A model generated the notes under the pieces. The model did no database searches. It saw nothing but the letters and a program-made list of their open reading frames with translations, and was not told where the DNA came from. From Planctomycetota bacterium (lineage in GTDB: Bacteria; Planctomycetota; Planctomycetia; Pirellulales; Pirellulaceae), in NCBI GenBank assembly GCA_029259935.1, contig JAJDEH010000270.1, forward strand, positions 1-25,297: a stretch of DNA of 25,297 nt. Reading direction: 5' to 3'. The translations under genes and the position numbers were made by a program. Positions 7,381 to 15,834 of this stretch are shown here, one piece after another. Every line of letters starts with the position of its first letter. The first letter of the stretch is position 1.

Positions 7381-9138
7381 TTATGATGACGGGTCCGCCG
7401 GGCTAAGGTCCGGCGGACCTTCATTGTTATCAGGTGACGGCGGGGGAGGCAGTAGCTTTTCGATTGCTTCTTCCACTTGACCCTCATTCGGCGAGTTTTC
7501 CAAGTCGAACTTGGCAATCGACCAACTCGCTGCGTGACACAACACATTCCCCGCCGCGTTACGAATCGGTGGGCTACCGTGACGCCATCTGCTGATCAGT
7601 TCCTGAAGCTCCTCCCGAGGATTGTCGCCCGTTGATTGAAGCGTGCTCAGCGCGAGAGCGCGAATCCTTTCATCTTTGTGGTCCAGCATATCAATCAGCG
7701 GGATGATAGCCCCATCCATTGAATCCTTAATTCGTTTATCGTCCGAAACGTTAGCCTTGAGCATTGCAACGGCTAATGGAAGTTCGCTGGAATTGGGATC
7801 CCGCAACCCCTCGACCGCGGCACGCGTGGTCTGTCCCAGGTCGAAACTAAACTCGCGCGTCCCGTTCACTTCGAATTCCTTCGGCTCAATCATCCGAGCC
7901 TGATGGGCCAAGCATTGCAGCGCGAACTCGGCGCGATGCGCGAGGACGTCATCCTTGTGTCCAAGCAGTTCGATCGCTTCCCAGATTCCGTCATCGCCCA
8001 GCCATTGCAAAGCCTTGGTCCGCACTTGTACGGCTGGACGGGGCTGCCCGTCTTTGTCAAAGCGCTCCTTATTGGGAATTGGCAGTTCATACACGATTGG
8101 GATCACTGCCGGCCGTCCGATCGACTTCAACACAGGGCCGAGGCACGGCTCGCTGGCGTCATCCCATTCCTCGATGATGCCGGGCACGGCGTGCGATCCC
8201 AGAGCGACCAGGCGTTGGCGGGCCATTTTCGCGGCATTCTTGTCGTCGCCGCTGAGTACTTCCACGAGGTCGGCGACATTCAGACCCGTGGTTCCACAGG
8301 CCCGCAACCACATTCGGCGAGCAACTACGGCGACCGCGACGCCCACTAGCAAACGAAACCAGATGGCCAGCGCCCCATTCCAAAGGCTGACCGGAACTTG
8401 GTGAATACGCCAATGAAAGACCTGAAACGCGTCTCCCACGTCGAGCGTGCGCAGCGCGTTATCCAGCGGCCACAGCAGCCAATCGATCGGACGCCATTGT
8501 TGCCCGCGGGCCGTCCACACGATGGCGGCCAAGCAAGCGATACCTCCAACTGCGCAGGCGAAACGCACTGCGTGAGGATGCCATCGTTTGCCGCCGACAC
8601 CCGTCCAGCGCGCGGCCCACTTCGTCGCCGTGCGGATGAGCAAGCCCGCCACAAAGAGATTTACCGCCAAGTGCAGGGCGACCAAAATGAGCCCGGACCA
8701 TGCCGAGCGATATTCGACTTTCAACGGGTTGGTTCGTACGTGGAGGTCTTCCAGGACATCCAGCACATCGACGGCACGAACCGCATGCATCAACGTAAAT
8801 ATCGTCCAGTCGGCTATCCAGGCGTCTTCCGCCACGGCGTAATGGCCTGCTCCTCCAAGAACGTAGAGCTGCCACTGCAACAACGCGAACAGGAGGACCA
8901 ACGACCCGCCCGCGAATTCCAATTCGGGAAGCCCGCCACGGACCAGCAGTTGCCAGGACAAGTGGGCAAGCACCAATAGAATCAGCAGCACGGTGGCAAC
9001 GAAGTGCCATTGCTTCAATTCCAATTCCAACCCCGCAAGTTGGACCACACTGATCCAGCCAACCCAGCAGAAGCACACGCCCGTAAGCCAGAACCCGGGA
9101 TCGAATAAGAGTCCGCGGCCGGAGTTGTCTTGTTGCAT
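7381..9138 (-). CDS. Multi-pass membrane protein with C-terminal HEAT-like repeats
   Basis: This 585-residue protein has two halves. Residues 1-280 contain about six or seven hydrophobic segments (for example 10-32, 43-67, 78-95, 150-172, 193-212, 255-280). From about 285 to 560 there are repeated helical pairs typical of HEAT/armadillo repeats (MARQRLVALGSHAVPGI, ALQWLGDDGIWEAIELLGHK, RIRALALSTLQSTGDN). The C-terminus is a Pro/Asp/Ser-rich tail. HEAT repeats form scaffolds for protein contacts, so this looks like a membrane-anchored scaffold; no enzymatic motif is seen. The stop is only 15 bases from the stop of the convergent VWA gene. The ATG at 9138 gives a natural start. Specific function is unknown. 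Confidence 0.82.
   Translation of the reverse strand: MQQDNSGRGLLFDPGFWLTGVCFCWVGWISVVQLAGLELELKQWHFVATVLLILLVLAHLSWQLLVRGGLPELEFAGGSLVLLFALLQWQLYVLGGAGHYAVAEDAWIADWTIFTLMHAVRAVDVLDVLEDLHVRTNPLKVEYRSAWSGLILVALHLAVNLFVAGLLIRTATKWAARWTGVGGKRWHPHAVRFACAVGGIACLAAIVWTARGQQWRPIDWLLWPLDNALRTLDVGDAFQVFHWRIHQVPVSLWNGALAIWFRLLVGVAVAVVARRMWLRACGTTGLNVADLVEVLSGDDKNAAKMARQRLVALGSHAVPGIIEEWDDASEPCLGPVLKSIGRPAVIPIVYELPIPNKERFDKDGQPRPAVQVRTKALQWLGDDGIWEAIELLGHKDDVLAHRAEFALQCLAHQARMIEPKEFEVNGTREFSFDLGQTTRAAVEGLRDPNSSELPLAVAMLKANVSDDKRIKDSMDGAIIPLIDMLDHKDERIRALALSTLQSTGDNPREELQELISRWRHGSPPIRNAAGNVLCHAASWSIAKFDLENSPNEGQVEEAIEKLLPPPPSPDNNEGPPDLSPADPSS
7392..7419 (+). terminator. Rho-independent-type hairpin after the VWA gene, inside the 3' end of the convergent gene
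   Basis: GGTCCGCCGG (7392-7401) pairs perfectly over 10 bases with CCGGCGGACC (7410-7419) around an 8-base loop, followed by TTCATTGTT. It begins 26 bases after the TAG of the plus-strand VWA gene and lies within the last codons of the minus-strand HEAT-repeat gene. It could terminate plus-strand transcription. Confidence 0.6.
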
Positions 9139-9434
9139 TCTGATTCACCCGCAGTTGGCCGTCCCGGCGCATCGGGTAGGAACTGGTTGGCATCACCTAT
9201 TGCATCGTCTTCGTGCGATCCGAACGACGATTGCCGAGACATGTGCAAGATACAATCCATTCTCGCGAATTTGTAATGCGATGCACACAGGTGCGGGAAG
9301 CCACACGGGGGACGGCAAGAAGATGAACCGAGCCCTGACGGCCCTGTTGTGGCGAAGGCTGCGGGCAGCGAGAACTCGCGCCGAAAGCTCGCCGTAAATA
9401 GAGCGAGCTGTTTGTGAGCCTCTACACTAATACG
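9139..9434. other. Intergenic region of 296 bp with extensive potential secondary structure
   Basis: No convincing ORF lies here. Bases 9285-9410 are rich in self-complementary segments: GCCACA (9300-9305) with TGTGGC (9348-9353), GGGC-type pairings within it, and AGCTCGC (9386-9392) with GCGAGCT (9403-9409). Read on the minus strand, the last stem lies about 26 bases after the stop of the upstream metalloprotease gene and is followed by TTCGG, so it may be its terminator. The structured part could also be a small RNA, but it matches no RNA family I recognise. Confidence 0.35.
9386..9409 (-). terminator. Possible terminator of the SprA-type metalloprotease gene
   Basis: A perfect 7-bp stem AGCTCGC/GCGAGCT surrounds a 10-base loop, located about 26 bases downstream of the minus-strand stop at 9435. 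The following T run is very short, so termination is only tentative. Confidence 0.3.
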
Positions 9435-10277
9435 TTAAGCCACCGCATCGAAGCTCTGTCCCAAGCTGAGAAGTTCGGAGAAGGCGTCGTCAAGTAGGCG
9501 GCGGTCGGACGATTCGTCCTTCAACTCGGTAAACGATCCGCTGTTGGCGGTTTTCGCGAGTTCCGCCACCAAGCCGGCGGCTGATTGGCTGGATGCGGCA
9601 ACGGCACTGGCGATGGCCGTGGTGACGTCGCCTTTCACATCCGTCTCTCCGCTCTGCAGTTGCTCTTGCGACTCGATCCTGGCTTGCGTCTCCATTCTCG
9701 TGGCCTGAGCGGCCACGGCGCGGTCTTGGGCCGAAGGATCGGCGGCGGCTAGCGCGGCCGTTCGAATGGTGCGGGCTTTTTGCTGAGTCGCCTCCGGATC
9801 TCCGGGAATAGGAGAAGTATCAATGTTGACTTCGCCACCGACCGCGTAGTTGCGTCCGTCCGGGCCCTTCTCAAAAGTATAGCTTGGGCCTCCCTGGGCG
9901 TACGGACCCGCGGCAGCAAGATGAGCCTGCTCGTGCGCCCGCACCTTGCGGTCGGTCGTCTTGAGTTCGTTGACGACTTGCTGTTCCTCCTCCGACAGCT
10001 TGGCGACTGCTTGAGCGTCCTTGGCGGATTTTCCTTCCGTAGTGGAAGTGGCGTCTGGGGATTCGGTTTCCCCCGTTTCTATTTCCGCCAGTTTCGCGAC
10101 CGCCTGTTCGGAGATGCTCAGACTGTCGACGGGCGCGGCGGCCTGGCTAGCCGCCCGTTGGGCCTCGTCCGGATCGGCGCTTCGACGGAGTGCAATCCGC
10201 GCGGGGGACTGCGCCCCCACCACCGAACCGGCGGAGAGAAAGGCGTTAGCCGCGATTGTGGAAGGTTGGATTCGCAT
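9435..10277 (-). CDS. Putative metalloprotease of the CJM1_0395 / SprA-related family
   Basis: This 280-residue protein has a low-complexity N-terminal half (Ala/Ser/Glu-rich, about 1-95). A conserved core follows: LSEEEQQVVNELKTTDRKV, the zinc-protease-like HEQAH at 115-119, then AAGPYAQGGPSYTFEKGPDG and YAVGGEVNIDTSPIPGDPE. These blocks are the hallmark of the SprA-related family (putative metalloprotease CJM1_0395 family). The remaining C-terminus (about 195-280) is Ala/Gln-rich and probably helical. No signal peptide is evident. It is divergent from rsgA and precedes the HEAT-repeat gene by about 300 bases. The proteolytic role is inferred from the HExxH motif, and the biological substrate is not known. 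Confidence 0.85.
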   Translation of the reverse strand: MRIQPSTIAANAFLSAGSVVGAQSPARIALRRSADPDEAQRAASQAAAPVDSLSISEQAVAKLAEIETGETESPDATSTTEGKSAKDAQAVAKLSEEEQQVVNELKTTDRKVRAHEQAHLAAAGPYAQGGPSYTFEKGPDGRNYAVGGEVNIDTSPIPGDPEATQQKARTIRTAALAAADPSAQDRAVAAQATRMETQARIESQEQLQSGETDVKGDVTTAIASAVAASSQSAAGLVAELAKTANSGSFTELKDESSDRRLLDDAFSELLSLGQSFDAVA

Positions 10278-10489
10278 GGTTCGCTACGTGGAGTCAGCGG
10301 TCCGCTCCATTGGAATTATCGCTCCTTCGTAACGTGTTGCTGCATAAAGAAGGCGGATGTCGCGACTTTTTTGCGTGGAAGCTGGAACGTTTATTCCGAT
10401 TCCGCGGGCTCCTGGCGGCGTTGCACGGCGAACCTTTCCCCCGGGAACCGTGTCGGCTACTCCAGATGTACGATTTCCCGCATTGGAAC

Positions 10490-10566
10490 ATGCAAATGTC
10501 CGAACTCGTCGGTTATGGATGGACGGATTACTTTGCTCGTCATTTTGTCGAGAACGAAGCCCGCGC
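10490..10566 (+). other. Out-of-frame N-terminal fragment of rsgA
   Basis: From ATG 10490 (or ATG 10496) this frame encodes MSELVGYGWTDYFARHF followed by VENEA. It matches the start of RsgA proteins of this subfamily, which have a GW(T/N)D..(A)..F motif just before PARV. The remainder of RsgA, beginning KPARVIAEH, is in another frame. A shift equivalent to one extra base or two missing bases is needed somewhere between about 10541 and 10566, close to the alternating run CCCGCGCGCG. Upstream of the ATG there is only a weak SD. Confidence 0.6.
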
Positions 10567-11549
10567 GCGTGATTGCCGAACACCGGACGGGTTATCGCCT
10601 GCAGACCGCCGGCGGAGAACGACCCGGTCACATCTTGGGGCGGTTGCGACATGAGGCGGACAGTCAAGCGGATTTGCCGGCGGTTGGCGATTGGGTTGTC
10701 GTCCAGTCAGCGGCGGGCGAGGGCGAATTGCCTATTCACCGGGTCTTGCCCCGCAAATCCAAATTCTCGCGCAAAGAGGCCGGTGAACGGACGGAAGAGC
10801 AAATCGTCGCCACCAACGTCGACCATGTGTGGATCGTCAGCGCGCTCGATCAGGATTTTAGCCTGCGGCGGATCGAACGTTATTTGTCGCTGGCGTGGGA
10901 GAGCGGCGCGACTCCCGTCGTCGTGTTGACCAAAGCGGACTTGCACGGCGATGTCGAGGGCCGCGCCGACGAGGTCGAGTCGATTGCGATCGGCGTGGAC
11001 GTCCATGTTACCAGCAGCCTGTTGCAAGACGGCTTGGACCCATTGCGCCCGTACTTTGCCAATCACGCTACCGTCGCGCTGTTGGGATCGTCGGGTGTGG
11101 GGAAGTCGACGCTGATCAATGCATTGGAAGGATCGGCATTGCAAGAGACGGGAGAAGTTCGTGGCGACGGCAAGGGACGGCATACGACGACTTTCCGGCA
11201 ACTGATCCGGCTCTCGTCCGGCGGTTTGATCATCGACACGCCGGGGATGCGTGAACTGCAATTGTGGGACAGCCAATCTGGCTTGGCCGATACATTCGGA
11301 GACGTCGATGAACTGGCCGGACAATGCCGCTTCTCCGACTGCCGGCACCAAGGCGAGCCCGCCTGTGCGGTGGCCGAGGCGATCGCATCGGGGCAACTGC
11401 CGGAAGACCGATTGCTCAGCTATCAAAAGTTGCAGCGTGAACTGACCCGTTTGGAACGCAAGCAAGACGCGCTGGCACAATCTGAAGAAAAGCGTCGCCG
11501 TCGTAACTTTGCCAAGAGCATTCGAAAGAGTCAGAAACACCGACGATAA
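10515..11549 (+). CDS. rsgA: Ribosome small subunit-dependent GTPase A, N-terminus apparently frameshifted
   Basis: RsgA is a circularly permuted GTPase that helps late 30S subunit maturation. In this frame ATG 10515 gives 344 residues. An OB-fold region starts at PARVIAEHRTGYRLQTAGG and includes RLRHEA and ADLPAVGDWVVV. The permuted GTPase domain shows TKAD (139-142) before the P-loop GSSGVGKST (from residue 191), then a GRHTTT switch region and DTPGMREL. The C-terminal zinc-binding motif is CRFSDCRHQGEPAC. The first about 18 codons of this frame (DGRITLLVILSRT) do not resemble the family, whereas the frame starting at 10490 does. The frame is open much further upstream, but that part is antisense to the metalloprotease gene and is not RsgA. 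A stop-to-stop convergent hairpin (AACACC/GGTGTT) overlaps its end. Confidence 0.9.
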   Translation: MDGRITLLVILSRTKPARVIAEHRTGYRLQTAGGERPGHILGRLRHEADSQADLPAVGDWVVVQSAAGEGELPIHRVLPRKSKFSRKEAGERTEEQIVATNVDHVWIVSALDQDFSLRRIERYLSLAWESGATPVVVLTKADLHGDVEGRADEVESIAIGVDVHVTSSLLQDGLDPLRPYFANHATVALLGSSGVGKSTLINALEGSALQETGEVRGDGKGRHTTTFRQLIRLSSGGLIIDTPGMRELQLWDSQSGLADTFGDVDELAGQCRFSDCRHQGEPACAVAEAIASGQLPEDRLLSYQKLQRELTRLERKQDALAQSEEKRRRRNFAKSIRKSQKHRR

Positions 11550-11561
11550 GGTGTTCGTCGA

Positions 11562-12524
11562 TCAACGCGACGTCGCTTTACGAAAGTTCCCGGCGTGAAA
11601 TTTCATGATCTCGGTGCCGCGCTTTTCGTAGATAATCTTGGCACTGTGCGGCGCATCGGCGACGATCAGCCGGTCGAAGAGAATCTTTAGCGACTCAAGA
11701 TAATTCATGTAGGCCAGGTTGTTCTGGTAGTTGAATCCCTTGTCGCCGACGAAAATTAGAATGGAAAGCGGTGGATTGGGCTTGCCGGCATATTTGCGGG
11801 CCAAGTCGTAAGTATTATAGCCCGGCGCGAACTTCAGGGTTTCGCTCTCGCGGCCATCTTCCTCCGAGATTCGCTTTTCGGTGGCGTGTCCCGCTCCGCC
11901 AGGAGCCGCCGAACAAAACAGATGGGGATTCTTGAACATGATCCGAGTCGTCCCACGCCCGCCTTGCGAAAAGCCCTCCAGTCCGCGCCCGCTTCGATCC
12001 GCGATCGTGCGATAGTTGGCATCGATGTGCGGGATCAGCTCTTGAATGAAGACATCTTCTCCCATCGATTTCTTTTCAGGGTAGTTGTAATGGCTCACCT
12101 CGCCCCCGTTGACGAAGACGTAAATTGCGGGCGGCACGGTTCCATTCTTCATGGCCTCGTGAATAAATGGCACCAGACCGACGCTTTTGATTTCGCTTCC
12201 GGGCCGGCCGCCGTGCAAGTAGTAGACCACGGGGAATCGTTGCTGGCGATTCTTCGCTTCGTTGTACTGGGGTGGCAGATAGATACAGTAGCCCACCGGG
12301 ATCTTCATCGATGGGCTGAGGAAAGTCGCGTGCTGCAAGCCGGGAATCTCCCTGCTCTTGGGAAGCGGATTCACCCAGCGAAAGGGCGGCCGCTTCTTCT
12401 TTGCCTTCGCTTGTGCGGTTCGCTTTTGGGCCGAAGGTTTGTCGTCAGCCAGGCCGGGTGGTGACACAAAGCACGAAATTGCCGTCACTGCCAAAATCAA
12501 GAAAACACTTCTCTGCGTCAACAT
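11562..12524 (-). CDS. Exported alpha/beta-hydrolase, esterase-like (esterase D / feruloyl esterase type)
   Basis: Start ATG 12524 is preferred over 12566: AAGGTGG lies just before it and it opens directly into a signal peptide (MLTQRSVFLILAVTAISCF...GLA). The mature protein of about 290 residues has the PF00756-like layout: YCIYLPPQY, then FPVVYYLHGGRPGS (oxyanion region), the nucleophile elbow GFSQGG with Ser186, and a C-terminal His (KFHAGNF, about residue 310). Family members cleave acyl or feruloyl esters and related bonds and are often found in planctomycete polysaccharide-degradation regions. The Lys-rich stretch after the signal peptide (about 34-45) is likely disordered. The gene lies downstream of the DUF1501 gene on the same strand, with a gap of about 120 bases. 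Confidence 0.85.
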   Translation of the reverse strand: MLTQRSVFLILAVTAISCFVSPPGLADDKPSAQKRTAQAKAKKKRPPFRWVNPLPKSREIPGLQHATFLSPSMKIPVGYCIYLPPQYNEAKNRQQRFPVVYYLHGGRPGSEIKSVGLVPFIHEAMKNGTVPPAIYVFVNGGEVSHYNYPEKKSMGEDVFIQELIPHIDANYRTIADRSGRGLEGFSQGGRGTTRIMFKNPHLFCSAAPGGAGHATEKRISEEDGRESETLKFAPGYNTYDLARKYAGKPNPPLSILIFVGDKGFNYQNNLAYMNYLESLKILFDRLIVADAPHSAKIIYEKRGTEIMKFHAGNFRKATSR

Positions 12525-12646
12525 GCGTCCACCTTGTTTGAAAGTCGCAATGGCTGTGAGTGCCAAGAACGCGTAAAAGTTCAGAAGATCAGAAAACTCC
12601 TGAAGATATAGTTCCGGCGAGTAGCGGTTTCAAGCAATGATTTCGT

Positions 12647-14044
12647 TCAAGCAATAATATCGTGGACGACGTTTCCGTGAACGTCGGTCAGTCGGAAGTC
12701 GCGGCCCGAGTAGCGATAGGTGAGTCGCTCGTGATCGACACCCATCAAGTGCAACATGGTGGCGTGCAGATCGTGAACATGGACGCGATTCTCGACCGAG
12801 AACATGCCAAAATCGTCGGTGGCACCGTACATCGTTCCGCCGCGGATACCGCCGCCCGCCAGGAACATCGAAAACGCCGTGTGGTGATGGTCGCGGCCCG
12901 ATTTGGATTTCTTCTTAGCTGGCTGAGCGTAGGGAGTGCGGCCAAATTCACCTCCCCAAACAACCAGCGTGTCTTCCAACAGCCCGCGTTGCTTTAGGTC
13001 GGTAAGCAGCGCCGCGGTGGCGCGGTCGCTGTCGGCGCATAGTTGGCGATGCCGATTGTCGTTGTCAGAGTGAGTGTCCCAGGGTTGTTTGCCCGTTTTG
13101 GTGACGTAATAGACTTGCACGAAACGCACGCCACTTTCACTCAACCGGCGGGCCAGCAAACACGACTTGGCAAAAGTCGAATCGCCGTACAATTCTTGTA
13201 CATGTTTGGGTTCGCGGCTGATGTCGAATGCCGTGGTCGCCTCGCGTTGCATGTTAAACGCCAACTCAAAGGCCTGGATTTGCGATTCCAGTTTGGCGTC
13301 GTGCTGACGTTTGGCGACATGCAATTTGTTCAGCTTGGCGAGCAGGTCGAGTTGGCGTTTTTGTTGGTCGCGGGCCAAGCGTGGATGGCGCAAGTTGGCG
13401 ACCATTTTGTCAACGCTCATGTCGTTCGTGTCGACCTTCATCCCTTGATGCTCGCCGGGTAGGAAGGAATTCGACCACAACTGCGGTCCGACCACCGGCA
13501 ACCCCGGGCACAGCGCCACATAGGACGGCAAGTTCTGATTCTCGGTGCCCAACCCGTAGGAGACCCACGAGCCAATCGATGGCCGAATCGGCTGCGAGTT
13601 GCCCGACTGCATGATCAACAAGCCCGGTTCGTGATTTGGCTGATCGGTGTGCATCGACCGCACCACGCACAAGTCATCGGCACATTTCGAGAGGCGTGGA
13701 AACAGCTCGCTCATCACCACGCCGCTCTCGCCGTGGGCGCGAAACTCAAACGGCGAAGGCATGTAGCCCGCTTTGGCACCGCGCTCGAGCTTTTGAGTTG
13801 GCTTTTCCCCCGCGTGCTTGAGCAGCGCCGGCTTGGGATCGAACGTATCGACGTGCGAAGGAGCACCGTTCATGAACAAGAAAATCACGCGCTTTGCTTT
13901 GGGGGCGAAATGCGGCAAGAGGTTCTCATCGCCAGTGCCCGAGCCAAGCAACCCCGCGGCGTGCATGGTTCCAGCCAGCCCCAACATGCCGAACCCGGCA
14001 CCAGCACTCTGCAACATCTGGCGACGAGAATAAGGGTGATTCAT
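12647..14044 (-). CDS. DUF1501 domain protein, Tat-exported sulfatase-like family
   Basis: The N-terminus from ATG 14044 carries a twin-arginine signal (SRRQMLQSAGAGFGMLGLAG). GGGA nine bases upstream supports this start, although ATG 14080 and 14053 are in frame and an annotator may choose 14080. The 465-residue product has the conserved blocks of planctomycete DUF1501 proteins: KRVIFLFMNGAPSHVDTFDPKP, GYMPSPF, RSMHTDQPNHEPG, PSIGSWVSYGLG, PQLWSNSFLPGEHQG, WDTHSDND and WGGEFGRTP, ending with LDGVD-like and RYSGRDFRLTDVHG motifs. The fold is alkaline phosphatase/sulfatase-like. In planctomycetes these genes are numerous and typically paired with DUF1549/DUF1553 cytochrome-like genes; no such partner is adjacent here. 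Function is unproven. Confidence 0.93.
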   Translation of the reverse strand: MNHPYSRRQMLQSAGAGFGMLGLAGTMHAAGLLGSGTGDENLLPHFAPKAKRVIFLFMNGAPSHVDTFDPKPALLKHAGEKPTQKLERGAKAGYMPSPFEFRAHGESGVVMSELFPRLSKCADDLCVVRSMHTDQPNHEPGLLIMQSGNSQPIRPSIGSWVSYGLGTENQNLPSYVALCPGLPVVGPQLWSNSFLPGEHQGMKVDTNDMSVDKMVANLRHPRLARDQQKRQLDLLAKLNKLHVAKRQHDAKLESQIQAFELAFNMQREATTAFDISREPKHVQELYGDSTFAKSCLLARRLSESGVRFVQVYYVTKTGKQPWDTHSDNDNRHRQLCADSDRATAALLTDLKQRGLLEDTLVVWGGEFGRTPYAQPAKKKSKSGRDHHHTAFSMFLAGGGIRGGTMYGATDDFGMFSVENRVHVHDLHATMLHLMGVDHERLTYRYSGRDFRLTDVHGNVVHDIIA

Positions 14045-14248
14045 ATCTAGCATTCCCATCCAGGCGGGTAAGGTGGGCAAGGGGGATCGGGGGGAACCAA
14101 TAGTTTACCACGATGGCCGAAACTTGCGTAGATCGGGCCAATCAGACTATCATAGTTCTACACGGAATCCACAAGATTTTGATCTCACGCCATTTTTTCC
14201 CCCTTAAAACGTCTCTCCCTAAAATCAGGGCAACCGAAGGAGTCTTCC
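14045..14248. other. Divergent intergenic region
   Basis: About 200 bases separate the DUF1501 gene and the Gfo/Idh gene, which point away from each other, so both promoters are expected here. AAGGAG at 14237-14242 lies 6 bases before ATG 14249 and fixes the plus-strand start. No clear operator or promoter boxes were identified. Confidence 0.45.
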
Positions 14249-15550
14249 ATGTCGGAATCGTCCGCGCCTAGCAACAGCAACCAACCGTCTCGTCGTTCGT
14301 TCCTAAAGTCCTCCAGCGCTGCCGCTTTGGTCGGTGGAGCCGTCGCACTTGGAACCAACCGCATGGCTCACGCGGCCGATTCGAACACGATCAAGGTCGC
14401 GCTCATCGGTTGCGGCGGACGAGGCACCGGAGCGGCGATTAACGCCATGCGGGCTGGCGATGACATTCAGTTAACCGTATTGGCCGATGCCTTCCCCGAT
14501 CGCTTGCAGCACTGCAAGGACAATCTTACGACTCGTTTAGGAAAACAATTCGCCGTCACCGACGACAACTGTTTCCACGGATTCGATGCTTACAAAAGCG
14601 TAATGATGTCCGACGTGGACGTCGTGCTGCTGGCCACGCCTCCCCATTTTCGACCGGAACACCTCAAGGCCTGCATCGATGCCGGCAAGCACGTGTTTTG
14701 CGAAAAGCCGGTTGCCGTGGATGGTCCTGGCGTTCGCAGTGTGTTGGAAACGACCAAGGAAGCGAAGAAGAAGGACTTGAGCATTGTTTCGGGCCTCTGC
14801 TGGCGATACGACTACGGCGTTCGCGAAACGATGAAGCGGATCTTGGACGGCGAAATCGGCGACGTGGTGGCCATCCAGGAAAACTATCTCACCGGCGCGC
14901 TGTGGCATCGTGGGCGGAAGCCTGAATGGAGCGAGATGGAATACCAGATGCGCAACTGGCTGTATTTCACGTGGCTGTCGGGCGATCACATTGCCGAGCA
15001 GCATATTCACAGCCTCGACAAGGCGTTGTGGCTGATGGGCGACGTGCCGCCGAAGACGTGCTTCGGGCTGGGCGGGCGCCAAGTTAGGACGGAGGAAAAG
15101 TGGGGCCATATCTACGATCACTTCGCCGTCTGCTACGAATGGGAAAACGGCGTCAAGGCGTTTTCTTATACACGCCAGATGCAGGGCTGCGCCAACGACG
15201 TCGACGATTATGTGCTGGGCACGAAGGGCCGCGCCGCGGTCCTCAGACATACCGTTCAAAAGGGCGACATGACACCCTGGAAGTACAAGGGCAAAAAGCC
15301 GAGCATGTACGACGTAGAACACAAGGAGTTGTTTGCAGGAATCCGCAGCGGCAAGCACATCAACAACGGCGAGTACATGTCGTACAGCACGTTGATGGCC
15401 ATCATGGGCCGCGAAGCGTGCTATACGGGGAAAAACGTCACTCCGGCCGCCATCATGGATTCCAAGTTGCGGCTGGGTCCGGACAAATACGAATGGGACG
15501 ACGTCGCCATTCCCGAGATCGCCGTGCCGGGAGTTACGACTCTTGGCTAA
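14249..15550 (+). CDS. Tat-exported Gfo/Idh/MocA family oxidoreductase
   Basis: This 433-residue protein starts with a twin-arginine signal (RRSFLKSSSAAALVGGAVALG; the two Arg are residues 15-16). A Rossmann fold follows (VALIGCGGRGTGAA), then DVVLLATPPHFRPEH and CEKPVAVD, which bind NAD(P). The C-terminal catalytic domain has WLSGDHIAEQHIHSLDKALW, where His residues typically take part in sugar binding or catalysis. The family oxidises or epimerises sugars and related polyols with NAD(P), and many planctomycete paralogues are exported by Tat with bound cofactor. It is a single-gene unit with a strong SD. The substrate cannot be read from sequence. Confidence 0.92.
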   Translation: MSESSAPSNSNQPSRRSFLKSSSAAALVGGAVALGTNRMAHAADSNTIKVALIGCGGRGTGAAINAMRAGDDIQLTVLADAFPDRLQHCKDNLTTRLGKQFAVTDDNCFHGFDAYKSVMMSDVDVVLLATPPHFRPEHLKACIDAGKHVFCEKPVAVDGPGVRSVLETTKEAKKKDLSIVSGLCWRYDYGVRETMKRILDGEIGDVVAIQENYLTGALWHRGRKPEWSEMEYQMRNWLYFTWLSGDHIAEQHIHSLDKALWLMGDVPPKTCFGLGGRQVRTEEKWGHIYDHFAVCYEWENGVKAFSYTRQMQGCANDVDDYVLGTKGRAAVLRHTVQKGDMTPWKYKGKKPSMYDVEHKELFAGIRSGKHINNGEYMSYSTLMAIMGREACYTGKNVTPAAIMDSKLRLGPDKYEWDDVAIPEIAVPGVTTLG

Positions 15551-15834
15551 CAGGCGGTGCTGGTGGATCCAACAATTATGGCCATGCAGTTCAAGGATTG
15601 ATCTGACGTCCTGCTAATCGCAATCGGCAAATGCAGATTTCCCCCCTTTTTAAACAACGAGGGGGACTCAATCGGACGACGCCCTAAACTGAGTCTTCTC
15701 GTTCGTCTATAATTAAGCGCTGGAATCAACCACAGTGGCCCGCCACCTTCGTCAAGGCAGGCCACTTCATGGATCCATGCTCTTTTGCCCATGTATGCCC
15801 AGGGATCTATACAGGACGGAATTTCCTCCTTCGC
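15551..15834. other. Intergenic region upstream of the lipoate genes
   Basis: No RNA gene is recognised. A C-rich/G-rich inverted repeat (TCCCCC at 15640-15645 with GGGGGA at 15661-15666) encloses a T/A-rich loop and may terminate the preceding Gfo/Idh gene. Bases 15769-15834 are open in the lipB frame from ATG 15769, but that extension does not resemble LipB. Confidence 0.4.

Noticed and set aside
9285..9380. Group II intron or SRP RNA fragment
   Set aside because: The segment GTGCGGGAAGCC superficially recalls these RNAs, but the diagnostic domain V hairpin and the SRP GGAA loop context are absent.
9780..10514. Long open frame upstream of and in frame with rsgA, extending it to 589 residues
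   Set aside because: It is antisense to the metalloprotease gene, whose family motifs are clear, and its translation has no RsgA-like or other recognisable features.
15769..15834. N-terminal extension of the LipB-like protein from ATG 15769
   Set aside because: The 22 added residues contain no LipB features; ATG 15835 leaves a normal N-terminus, though the choice is not certain.
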